64,000 nucleotides of DNA, from assembly GCA_965230425.1 (NCBI GenBank), contig CBDDKW010000015.1, forward strand, positions 23,302-87,301. The letters run 5' to 3'. Every line of letters begins with the position of its first letter. Positions within the stretch are counted from its first letter, which is position 1. Positions 41,301 through 49,526 of this stretch are shown in pieces. Under the pieces are notes generated by a model that saw only the letters and a list, made by a program, of their open reading frames with translations, had not been told where the DNA came from and ran no database searches. This DNA is from CBDDKW01 sp965230425 (GTDB lineage: Bacteria; Pseudomonadota; Gammaproteobacteria; UBA1113). The position numbers and the translations under genes were made by a program.

Positions 41301-42773
41301 ATGGTGGTGGATAATCTTATTGCTCGTGAAAATGAGCAAGCTTATTTAGAGCAAATTTTTAAAAGTAAAATTGCTGAGTTTCTAGTTGTATATGGTCGTC
41401 GGCGTGTTGGTAAGACATATTTAATCAAGAAATTTTTCAAGGCAAAAAAATGCCACTTTTTTCATGTGACTGGCATTAAAGATGCGTCACTTGATGAACA
41501 GTTGAAGGAATTTGCTAAGGCAATTGGTCAAACGTTTTATCAGGGTGCGAGTATCTCTGCATCGTCCACATGGATGGATGCACTTGATGAATTAACCCAT
41601 GCAATTAAAACAGTTGTAAAGAAAGAAAAGGTAGTACTTTTTCTAGATGAGTTTCCTTGGATGGCGACTAAAAAATCAAAATTAGTCCAAGCGATAGACT
41701 ATTATTGGAATCAATTTTGGGTTGATATGCCAAACTTAACCCTAGTTGTCTGTGGTTCAAGTGCATCATGGATCATCAAAACTATCATACACCATAAGGG
41801 CGGGTTACATAATCGCATGACTCGCCAATTAATATTAAAACCCTTTACCTTGTCACAGACAAAAGAGTTTTTATGGGCGCAAGGGTGTAAATATAATAAT
41901 AAACAAGTGCTCGAAACATATATGGCCCTTGGTGGGATCCCACATTATTTAATGCAAGTACGAAAAGGGATTTCAGCAAGGCAAAATCTCAACAATATCT
42001 GCTTCCGAGAATCGGGATTATTACTTAATGAGTTTGATAAATTATTTTCTTCACTATTTGAGGAAGCAGCACCTTATTTAGAATTGATTAGGACAATTGG
42101 AAGGTTTCGTTATGGTATTAAACGAGCCGAACTCGAAAAATTAATAAAGTTATCTGGTAGTGGCGGTCGATTATCTGAAAGATTAGATGATTTAGAAACA
42201 GCAGGATTTATCCGTTCATTTTTACCCATGGGGCATAAACGTCAAGGTATCTATTATCGTGTTATAGATGAATTTTGTTATTTTTATCTAAAATGGGTAG
42301 AACCCGAAAAACAAAGTTTACTCGCATTGGAGCCTGAACATAATTACTGGCTAATCAAGGCAAAAAGTGCATCATATAATAGTTGGTGTGGTTACAGTTT
42401 TGAAATGGTTTGTTATAAAAACATTGCCCCCATTAGGAAAGCATTAAATATTCTTGATGATGCAAGAGTTGGTACATGGGATTACAAGTCAACATCTAGT
42501 GATGAACAGACTGGAGCACAAATTGATTTGATTTTTGACCGGACAGATAGCGCTGTAACACTCTGTGAAATTAAATATACAGAGAAGCCCTTTGCGATTG
42601 ATAAAGAGTATTACCACAATATGTTGAATAAAGTAAAAGCGTATAGAATGAAAATGAAGACAGACAAACAAATATTTGTTGCGTTTATTTCTGCGGCAGG
42701 GTTGAAAGAGACACTGTATTCAGAAGAATTAGTTGATGCGGTTGTTAGCTTAGATGATTTATTTGTCCGTTAG
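41301..42773 (+). CDS. AAA ATPase with C-terminal DUF234 nuclease-like domain (ATPase B)
   Basis: This is a paralogue of the protein at 4889-6367, with the same domain order and length (490 residues from ATG 41301). Walker A GRRRVGKT is at 32-39, matching the paralogue; Walker B VVLFLDEFPWM, sensor-like VCGSSASWI and the C-terminal AQIDLIFDR and LCEIKY follow (PD-(D/E)XK-type D, E, K). Start: alignment with the paralogue favours ATG 41301; a GTG at 41283 is also in frame. Its 3' end overlaps the convergent TPR gene by 15 bases. It follows array B and, like ATPase A, has no obvious partner gene. Biological role unknown. Confidence 0.85.
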   Translation: MVVDNLIARENEQAYLEQIFKSKIAEFLVVYGRRRVGKTYLIKKFFKAKKCHFFHVTGIKDASLDEQLKEFAKAIGQTFYQGASISASSTWMDALDELTHAIKTVVKKEKVVLFLDEFPWMATKKSKLVQAIDYYWNQFWVDMPNLTLVVCGSSASWIIKTIIHHKGGLHNRMTRQLILKPFTLSQTKEFLWAQGCKYNNKQVLETYMALGGIPHYLMQVRKGISARQNLNNICFRESGLLLNEFDKLFSSLFEEAAPYLELIRTIGRFRYGIKRAELEKLIKLSGSGGRLSERLDDLETAGFIRSFLPMGHKRQGIYYRVIDEFCYFYLKWVEPEKQSLLALEPEHNYWLIKAKSASYNSWCGYSFEMVCYKNIAPIRKALNILDDARVGTWDYKSTSSDEQTGAQIDLIFDRTDSAVTLCEIKYTEKPFAIDKEYYHNMLNKVKAYRMKMKTDKQIFVAFISAAGLKETLYSEELVDAVVSLDDLFVR

Positions 42774-44726
42774 TTTATTTAAACTTTCTGTCACTTGCAC
42801 AAACACATCTTCCCAGTTACCAGGCTCTTGTTGACGATAAAGTCGCAGACTGGGATACCAAGGAGTCTTATCACTTTTTAAGCCCCAAGGCCATGTGCAT
42901 GAAAAGGGTAATAATACCCAAGTAGGTTTATTCAAGGCACCTGCTAAATGTGCTGTTGCACAATCCACAGTAATGATTAAATCAAGGCGCTCAATAGCAC
43001 TGGCTAAGTGAGTGAGATCAGTAATATGCTCATTAAGGTCTTTTATCTTTTTGTTATTGGCTAAATCTTCAGTCGCCCGGCCAATTTGTAAGCTATAAAA
43101 TTTTGTCTTTTTAATTTTACTAAGTTCTAAAAAGTGATTTAATTCACATGAACAACCACGATCTTTCCCCGGTGGTGCATTGGCATTCCAGACAATGCCA
43201 ATGCGTGTGTTAACTTTACTATTACGAATATGTTTTGCCCATGCTTTTTGGTGTGTTTCAGAATTATGTATATAAGGCATTTTATGTGGTACAGAGTCGA
43301 TAGTTGTTTTAAATAAATAAGGCAAGCTTGCGATGCCAGTAAAGTAATCTATATCAGTGACGGTTTGTATATCTGCAATCACTTGGTCAATGCCTGTAAA
43401 TTGCTGGCATAAAGGTATAACTGCATCATGGCATTGTAAAATAATCTTGCCATTACCTTTTTCTATTAATGGGATATAACGTAGAAATTGAATGGTGTCT
43501 TCTGTATGCTTTTCTGTGTGGATTAATAAGGTTTTACCTTTTAAATTATCGCCTGACCAACGTTCTACTTTAGGTTGTAGTGCTTGATACTTGGGTTTTT
43601 GCCAGCGTGCTTCAAATTGCTTAAAGCCATTAATGTAATCGCTATCTAATAATAATGCCTTGGCATAGTTATAGCGGATGGTATGTGCTTCTGGATGTAA
43701 TTTGAGTGCTTGAGTAAAAAATTCTTTGGTTTTTTTCAAATTATTTCTAGCTTGATGATTTAGGGCAATGCTTTCATAAGTTTCAGCGAAGTTTTTATCT
43801 AATGCTAAAGCTTTTTCAAAGTAAGCCATTGCTTCATCATAACGTAGTAATTCTTGTAAGGCATGGCCATAATTGCAGAAGACACTGGGGACTTCAATGC
43901 CAAGATCAATAGCACGTTGGTAACAAGAGATAGCATCTTCATATTTGCCGATGTGACGGTATGCAACACCTAAATTGCTGTAAGCTTCAGCCATACTAGG
44001 ATCCAGACTAATTGCCGCTTGGTAGCATTGTACGGCTTTCTCTATTTCATTTTGACGTTGATAGGCTACGCCCAAGTTAATATATAAGTGTGTATTTTTT
44101 GGGTGTTTTTTTATGAGGGTTTGAAAGCAGATAATTGCTTCGTCGTATTGAGCTAATATATTGTAGGTATTACCCAGTGAATAAATTGTTTGCTCATTAC
44201 TTGGTTGTAGTATTAATGCGAGTTTAAGGAAAGTCACTGCGTCATGTGGACGATGCATTTCACGCAGTAAGCTACCTGTTTGTAGATAGGCCGCAGCAAA
44301 CTTAGGGGCATACTTAATAGTCTGTTGAAATGCACCTAAGGCATCTTTTAAGTGTCCTTGGCTACGTAGTATTAATGCGCGATTGTAGTGGATAATAGGA
44401 TTATCTGGGTCAAGATCATGAGCTTGTTTTAATAAGTTTAAGGCAGCTTGATGTTTGCCAAGTTGGTGCGAGACGATGCCTAATAGATTAATCGTTTCTG
44501 CATGATTTGGTGATTCTTGTAAGATAACTTCGCAGGCATTGGCGCATTCTTGGATATTACCGTTATGGAAAAGTGTCTTAGCAACATCAACCTTTTCACT
44601 CATAGCATCAGTAGGGGGTTGAGATTCCGCCGGTTGCGCAGTGGGTTCGGCCTCAATTTTCATCTCTAGTTCAAATGGGCTAGTGCCTTCTTGGGCTTCT
44701 TGTGTATGCTTTAATACTTTTCTCAT
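42759..44726 (-). CDS. TPR protein with C-terminal glycosyltransferase-like domain
   Basis: The 655-residue protein has a polar N-terminus, then about ten consecutive tetratricopeptide repeats (~50-380), for example YINLGVAYQRQNEIEKAVQC and YSNLGVAYRHIGKYEDAISC. From ~400 comes a GT-B-like domain: KGKTLLIHTEKHTEDTIQFL, GKIILQCHDAVIPLCQQF, RIGIVWNANAPPGKDRGCS, ITVDCATAHLAGALNKPTWV. This layout is that of TPR/GT9-like or SPINDLY-like proteins; members modify surface glycans or proteins. No signal peptide. Acceptor unknown. It is convergent with ATPase B. Confidence 0.85.
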   Translation of the reverse strand: MRKVLKHTQEAQEGTSPFELEMKIEAEPTAQPAESQPPTDAMSEKVDVAKTLFHNGNIQECANACEVILQESPNHAETINLLGIVSHQLGKHQAALNLLKQAHDLDPDNPIIHYNRALILRSQGHLKDALGAFQQTIKYAPKFAAAYLQTGSLLREMHRPHDAVTFLKLALILQPSNEQTIYSLGNTYNILAQYDEAIICFQTLIKKHPKNTHLYINLGVAYQRQNEIEKAVQCYQAAISLDPSMAEAYSNLGVAYRHIGKYEDAISCYQRAIDLGIEVPSVFCNYGHALQELLRYDEAMAYFEKALALDKNFAETYESIALNHQARNNLKKTKEFFTQALKLHPEAHTIRYNYAKALLLDSDYINGFKQFEARWQKPKYQALQPKVERWSGDNLKGKTLLIHTEKHTEDTIQFLRYIPLIEKGNGKIILQCHDAVIPLCQQFTGIDQVIADIQTVTDIDYFTGIASLPYLFKTTIDSVPHKMPYIHNSETHQKAWAKHIRNSKVNTRIGIVWNANAPPGKDRGCSCELNHFLELSKIKKTKFYSLQIGRATEDLANNKKIKDLNEHITDLTHLASAIERLDLIITVDCATAHLAGALNKPTWVLLPFSCTWPWGLKSDKTPWYPSLRLYRQQEPGNWEDVFVQVTESLNKLTDK

Positions 44727-44910
44727 GGATTGCTCATTACCTACGATGGTCTCAAGGGTTTGTCATGCCTGAGCGTTTAAGCTAGCAGTGTCATAAACAA
44801 CCTACTTAGTTGAGACGCCACCCTACTATCTTTTCGCTATCAACAACAGTAAATATAGCTAATAATCAAGCATTTTGGTACTTGAAATGATGTCCTGTGT
44901 TACAGTTGAA

Positions 44911-45534
44911 TTACGCCATTTCTTTTTGCAAGTCTTGGGCGATGCCTTTGGCCGTGATGCTAGGAGGGTAGCTTAAAACAATATATCCTTTAGGATCGAC
45001 TAAGTATAGTACACCATAATTCGTTGATTGCATGCCTGCAGGTAATTTATCAAGCAATTTTTCAAGTTGGTTTTGATTAATGATGCCATATTGTGTAGTA
45101 GAGTATTCATTTTTTAATAGTTGGTACAATGGGTTTTTCTTCTCCTTGGGTAAGGTGACCAAGAGGCGGTGTACCTTGTAGCTATCGCGGCCGAGCATTT
45201 GTCTTGCTTCACGTATTTTATAGAGGGTATCTAGGCAGTCTTCTGCGCAAGTTGTTGGTGTGATGTACAATAATACCCATTTACCTTCAAAGAGAGCAAA
45301 ATCTAACTCACTACCATCATCACCTATAACTTTAAAGTTTCTTAAGGAAACTGGGGGATTAACGCTGATGCCATTGTAGCCTTCGCGAGGATTAAACCAT
45401 GTGGACCGGGAGAGTAGGGTCCAGCCCAGTACAATTAACAGAATAATCGCTATAATAATGAGCAGACGCATTTTAGATTTGGGTGGCGTTTCTTGTGCCT
45501 TGAGAGGTATGTCCTTTTGGCTATCATCCAACAT
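44911..45534 (-). CDS. Sco1/SenC-like protein of the cytochrome oxidase cluster
   Basis: A membrane-anchored thioredoxin-fold protein, 207 residues. One N-terminal helix (RLLIIIAIILLIVLGWTLL) is followed by a periplasmic domain with VLLYITPTTCAEDCLDTLY. The CxxxC spacing is that of copper-delivering Sco proteins. The conserved His of Sco is not evident in the later part, where YGVLYLVDPKGYIVLSYPP gives the cis-Pro region. The role is probably Cu-A assembly or thiol maintenance for subunit II. It lies downstream of the cox genes on the same strand, separated by the divergent DUF2909 gene. Confidence 0.75.
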   Translation of the reverse strand: MLDDSQKDIPLKAQETPPKSKMRLLIIIAIILLIVLGWTLLSRSTWFNPREGYNGISVNPPVSLRNFKVIGDDGSELDFALFEGKWVLLYITPTTCAEDCLDTLYKIREARQMLGRDSYKVHRLLVTLPKEKKNPLYQLLKNEYSTTQYGIINQNQLEKLLDKLPAGMQSTNYGVLYLVDPKGYIVLSYPPSITAKGIAQDLQKEMA

Positions 45535-45688
45535 GCAAGATTTCCTTGTTGTAAAACACTAAATTCACCTTTTAAGCATCATGTATTCAATCAATACTTG
45601 ACCCAATAGAGATTACTAGTAAAGTACATAAGCATAGCAAAACTTATATGTTAATAGAAAGACTAACATAGTCATAAAGGAGTATAGT

Positions 45689-45907
45689 GTGGATACAGTG
45701 GTTGTACGAATCGTGGCCGTTTTGTTTCTTGTAGTGATTATATATTGTTTATTCAGTGGCTTATTCCACTTAATACGTGATAAGGGACATGGTGAAAAGG
45801 TGGTCAAAGCACTGACATGGCGCATTAGTTTATCAATAGCGCTGTTTGTCATGCTTTTACTTGCTTACTTCTTTGGTTTGATTGCCCCCAACCCATTTTA
45901 TCCCTAA
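45689..45907 (+). CDS. DUF2909 twin-helix small membrane protein
   Basis: The 72-residue protein has two hydrophobic helices (VRIVAVLFLVVIIYCLFSGL and LSIALFVMLLLAYFFGL) linked by HLIRDKGHGEKVVKALTWRI. This is the DUF2909 pattern found in aa3-type oxidase clusters of gammaproteobacteria. GTG start with AAGGAG six bases upstream. It is divergent from the neighbouring Sco-like gene. Confidence 0.85.
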   Translation: MDTVVVRIVAVLFLVVIIYCLFSGLFHLIRDKGHGEKVVKALTWRISLSIALFVMLLLAYFFGLIAPNPFYP

Positions 45908-45934
45908 GCCTATAGGGTAAGAAAACAAATTTGA

Positions 45935-46082
45935 TTAAACTTGATTCCCCGCAGCTTGCTGCGGGCACTTTACGCTTGGGGATTCTTAAGGAGAGTTAGC
46001 GTAGACTCCCTTTGAATCGCCGTCGCGCGAATTTGGTTCGCACAGGCATCCCAAAGAGGAAACACCACGGGTTTACCCGTGT
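45935..46082. repeat. Structured noncoding region with hairpins
   Basis: CCCGCAGCTTGCTGCGGG is a perfect hairpin near 45948-45965. GATTCCCC and GGGGATT bracket it. Farther on is CACGGGTTTACCCGTG at ~46067-46082. The arrangement resembles the end of a small mobile or REP-like element, but no second copy is seen in this window and no coding frame is present. Confidence 0.45.
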
Positions 46083-46101
46083 GTTTATTGGCAGACATAC
46101 A

Positions 46102-46127
46102 AAAGGGTAAACATCAGTTTACCCTTT
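46102..46127 (-). terminator. Terminator of the small hypothetical and cox genes
   Basis: A perfect 11-bp stem AAAGGGTAAAC / GTTTACCCTTT has the loop ATCA (or its complement). On the minus strand it is followed by T-rich sequence (TTTTG). It lies 22 bases after the stop of the 76-codon gene and probably ends the cox transcription unit. Confidence 0.6.
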
Positions 46128-46149
46128 GTGATTTAGCAGTAAGTTATGC

Positions 46150-46380
46150 TTATGCTGCAGACTCTTCTTGGTCAATAAAAGCTCGACCTGCGGCAACTCC
46201 CGCGAGATAAGCTGCTTCGTGATTATTATAGACATTGGAGCCATTCAAGACAGTTTCTTGAATTTTTCGTCCACGACCACGATGCAAAAAAACATGGGCT
46301 TGAGCTTTGAATTGATTATCTGCTAATTCCTGCGGCGTTGAAGTAATTTCGTGGCCATTGTATTCAACTGTATCTGCCAT
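46150..46380 (-). CDS. Small hypothetical protein, 76 residues
   Basis: A soluble protein with no signal peptide, beginning MADTVEYNGHEITSTPQELA. It contains an AHVFLHRGRGRKIQETVLNG strand region and a C-terminal helix AAYLAGVAAGRAFIDQEE. The C-terminal pattern resembles small proteins of the CV_2116 type, but I am not sure. Good start at 46380 with GAAGGGG upstream. It follows coxC by 138 bases on the same strand. Confidence 0.65.
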   Translation of the reverse strand: MADTVEYNGHEITSTPQELADNQFKAQAHVFLHRGRGRKIQETVLNGSNVYNNHEAAYLAGVAAGRAFIDQEESAA

Positions 46381-46518
46381 AGATGCGTCCCCTTCTAGTA
46401 TTGACTATATGTTAGTAAATATAGCTTTCAGGTTCGGGTTTGCAACTTATTTGCGCTATTCATAGTTCCTTAATGTTGCTGATTTGTAATAAATACCATG
46501 AGCCTTGTCTGTGGTGCT

Positions 46519-47388
46519 TCATAGCCAGTAAACAAAAATATAGAGAAATAGCCAAACCACATCCACAAAATGCCAATACCAGGCACAGGCTTCAAAGGCA
46601 AAATGCTGATTTGGATTAAAGTGCCCTTTTAAACATCTAATTAAAATCACAATGAGCATAATTAGCCCAAGCGTCACATGTGCACCATGAAAGCCGGTGA
46701 GCATGAAAAAGGTGGTGCCATAGATCCCAGAGTAAATCGTCAAGCCATAATGATAATGAGCGAGGATATATTCATAGATTTGGCAACCAATAAATACACT
46801 ACCTAAGAAAATTGTCAGCATTAAGCCGGCAATTAATTTTTCTCGTTGATTACGTATGAGCGCCCAGTGCGCCCAGGTAATGGTAACTGCACTGCTTAAG
46901 AGTAAAAATGTATTCAGTGTTGGGATCCCAAAGGCGTGGATCACTTTATGTGGGCCAATAATAGCGGGATCAGGGTTCTTATAAAGCGGCCAGGCTGCCT
47001 GAAAGTCAGGCCAGAGCATAATGTTTGTTGCTGATCCTGCTGCACCTTGTCCCCCAAGCCAGGGTACTGAGTAGTTGCGTGCATAAAATAGTGCACCGAA
47101 GAATGCGGCAAAAAACATGACTTCAGAGGCGATGAACCAAATCATCCCCCAACGATAAGAGCGATCTACTTTAGTGTTATAGAGACCTTGTTGGCTTTCA
47201 TTGATAACCGTAGAAAACCAACCAAATAAGGTAAAAATAAAAATCAGTGCGCCAATAAAAAAACATGCTAAGCCAATATGGTGTTGATCATGAATAAGAT
47301 TGACAGTGCCAATAGCGAGGAAAAATAAGGCAAAAGAACCCACTAATGGCCAATGGCTTTTTTTAGGTACGTAATATTCATGAGACAT
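46519..47388 (-). CDS. coxC: Cytochrome c oxidase subunit III
   Basis: Subunit III of the aa3-type oxidase, about 289 residues and seven membrane helices. Conserved motifs include GMIWFIASEVMFFAAFFGAL with the structural Glu, FHGAHVTLGLIMLIVILI, and the terminal ACAWYWHFVDVVWLFLYIFV. Start: ATG 47388 (MSHEYYVPKKSHWPLVGS) is the typical N-terminus; the longer frame to 47487 overlaps ctaG coding sequence and is not used. It overlaps ctaG by 11 bases. Confidence 0.94.
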   Translation of the reverse strand: MSHEYYVPKKSHWPLVGSFALFFLAIGTVNLIHDQHHIGLACFFIGALIFIFTLFGWFSTVINESQQGLYNTKVDRSYRWGMIWFIASEVMFFAAFFGALFYARNYSVPWLGGQGAAGSATNIMLWPDFQAAWPLYKNPDPAIIGPHKVIHAFGIPTLNTFLLLSSAVTITWAHWALIRNQREKLIAGLMLTIFLGSVFIGCQIYEYILAHYHYGLTIYSGIYGTTFFMLTGFHGAHVTLGLIMLIVILIRCLKGHFNPNQHFAFEACAWYWHFVDVVWLFLYIFVYWL

Positions 47389-47935
47389 GATCAGACCTCG
47401 ATGTTTGCTTTTTAGGTTTTGATACATCAAAAAGTGTGTAAGACAGTGAGATAGTTGCAATTTCTTTAGGTAAATCAGGGTCCACATAGAAGAATACCGG
47501 CATGGTCACTGCTTCACCAGCTTGTAATGATTGCTGTGTGAAGCAAAAACATTCAGTTTTCTTTAAATATTGTGCGGCTTCTCCTGGGGCAATACTGGGA
47601 ATAGCTTGTACCATCATTGCTGAAGAAGTTTTATTTTTTGCATAGTAATCAATTCGCTTTACTTCACCAGGATGAATTTTCAATGTGCTCGTTACGGGAT
47701 GGAATTGCCAGGGTAATTGGGCGTTATTAGTCGCCATAAAATTAACTGTGATCATGCGCGAGCGATCAATATTATTGGTAGCTGTTTGCTGGCCATTACT
47801 GTAGCGGCCATTTATTCCCGTCACATTACATAGCACATTATACAGCGGCACTAAGGCAAACCCGAAACCAAACATACCAATGACAATGGCTATTAGAATG
47901 TAAGCAGTGCGTTTGTTTTTTGATGCTTTTGTCAT
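47378..47935 (-). CDS. ctaG: Cytochrome c oxidase assembly protein CtaG/Cox11
   Basis: CtaG delivers copper to the Cu-B site of subunit I. The 185-residue protein has one N-terminal membrane helix (AYILIAIVIGMFGFGFALVP) followed by LYNVLCNVTGINGR, and the periplasmic immunoglobulin-like domain with the copper motif KTECFCFTQQ (CFCF). MPVFFYVDPDLPKEIATISL, then SYTLFDV, is the canonical C-terminal end. It sits between ctaD and coxC with 2-base and overlapping junctions. Confidence 0.95.
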   Translation of the reverse strand: MTKASKNKRTAYILIAIVIGMFGFGFALVPLYNVLCNVTGINGRYSNGQQTATNNIDRSRMITVNFMATNNAQLPWQFHPVTSTLKIHPGEVKRIDYYAKNKTSSAMMVQAIPSIAPGEAAQYLKKTECFCFTQQSLQAGEAVTMPVFFYVDPDLPKEIATISLSYTLFDVSKPKKQTSRSDHVS

Positions 47936-47937
47936 TG

Positions 47938-49521
47938 CTAATCAACCTTCGGTGGGGTATCAAAGCTATGATGAGGGGCAGGCGAAGGTAATGTCCACTC
48001 TAGTCCATGCGCACCTTCCCATACTTGGTTACTGGCTTGTTTGCCAGAAATAATAGTTTTAATCACTACATAGAGAAAAATTAACTGTGACAAACCAAGT
48101 ACAAAGCTACCTAAGCTGGCGATGACATTGAAGTTAGTAAACTGTAGAGCGTAATCAGGCACACGGCGAGGCATACCAGCTAAACCAAGAAAATGCATAG
48201 GAAAGAATGTTACATTCACTGAAATAGCAGTTAACCAAAAATGCCATTTGCCTAAGCGCTCATCGTAATAATGTCCAGTCCATTTCGGTAACCAATAATA
48301 GACTCCCGCAAATATTGCAAATAACGCGCCAGGGACTAGCACATAATGAAAATGTGCTACCACAAAATAAGAATCATGATATTGGTAGTCAGCAGGGACT
48401 AACGACAACATGATCCCAGAAAAACCACCAATGGTAAACAAAATCACAAAGCCAATAGCAAATAGCATGGGTGTTTCAAAAGTCAATGCACCACCATACA
48501 TAGTTGTCACCCAGTTAAAGACTTTAACACCAGTGGGTACAGCAATTAGCATGGTGGCATACATGAAGAACACTTCGGCTTGTAAGGGGATCCCAGCTAC
48601 AAACATATGATGCGCCCAAACGATAAAAGATAAAATGGCAATGGAAGCAATGGCATAGACCATAAAACGATAGCCAAATAATTTCTTACGACTAAAGGTA
48701 GGTATAATTTCCGAGACGATACCGAATGCTGGCAGAATCATAATATAGACTTCAGGATGACCAAAGAACCAAAAAATATGTTGGAACATCACTGGGTCAC
48801 CACCACCAGCCGCGTTAAAGAAACTTGTGCCAAAATGTCGGTCTGTTAGTACCATTGTGACTGCGCCTGCAAGGACAGGCATCACGGCAATGAGTAAGAA
48901 CGCGGTAATTAACCAACTCCAAACAAAAATAGGCATTTTCATAAATGACATGCCAGGTGCACGTAAATTTAAAATGGTAGCAATGATATTGATAGCACCC
49001 ATAATGGAAGAAATACCCATTAAATGCACCGAGATAATAAAAAAGTCTGTAGTAACTTTAGGGCCATAGGTGGTTGATAGAGGTGCGTAAAAAGTCCAAC
49101 CAAAGTTAGGTGCAGGTCCATGCATGAGTAGAGTGCTGGATAAGATGGCAAAGGCAAAGGGTAAAATCCAAAAGCTCCAGTTATTCAATCGAGGAAAAGC
49201 CATATCGGGTGCGCCGACCATCATGGGGATCATCCAATTAGCGAGACCAACGAAGGCAGGCATGATGGCGCCAAAGATCATAATCAAACCATGAAAAGTA
49301 ATGAGTTCATTATACGTTTCGGGTGTGAGTAGAGCCATGCCGGGTTGCATGAGTTCCATACGGATCAACATAGCCATAATGCCACCATAGAAAAACATGG
49401 CGCAACTTAACCATAGATATAAAGTCCCAATGTCTTTATGATTGGTACTAAATAACCAACGCGAACACCATGCGCCGATACTCTTTTTCTCTGAATGCAC
49501 AATGGTAATGGGCGTTTCCAT
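47938..49521 (-). CDS. ctaD: Cytochrome c oxidase subunit I
   Basis: The catalytic subunit of the haem-copper oxidase, 527 residues and twelve helices. SRWLFSTNHKDIGTLYLWLS is the standard start. LITFHGLIMIFGAIMPAF has the haem a His. FQHIFWFFGHPEVYIMILPA holds the Cu-B His-Tyr crosslink region, AHHMFV the two Cu-B His, and FVVAHFHYVLVPGALFAIFA the haem a3 and haem a His. It retains the K- and D-channel layout of A-type oxidases. Confidence 0.97.
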   Translation of the reverse strand: METPITIVHSEKKSIGAWCSRWLFSTNHKDIGTLYLWLSCAMFFYGGIMAMLIRMELMQPGMALLTPETYNELITFHGLIMIFGAIMPAFVGLANWMIPMMVGAPDMAFPRLNNWSFWILPFAFAILSSTLLMHGPAPNFGWTFYAPLSTTYGPKVTTDFFIISVHLMGISSIMGAINIIATILNLRAPGMSFMKMPIFVWSWLITAFLLIAVMPVLAGAVTMVLTDRHFGTSFFNAAGGGDPVMFQHIFWFFGHPEVYIMILPAFGIVSEIIPTFSRKKLFGYRFMVYAIASIAILSFIVWAHHMFVAGIPLQAEVFFMYATMLIAVPTGVKVFNWVTTMYGGALTFETPMLFAIGFVILFTIGGFSGIMLSLVPADYQYHDSYFVVAHFHYVLVPGALFAIFAGVYYWLPKWTGHYYDERLGKWHFWLTAISVNVTFFPMHFLGLAGMPRRVPDYALQFTNFNVIASLGSFVLGLSQLIFLYVVIKTIISGKQASNQVWEGAHGLEWTLPSPAPHHSFDTPPKVD

Positions 49522-49526
49522 GCATA

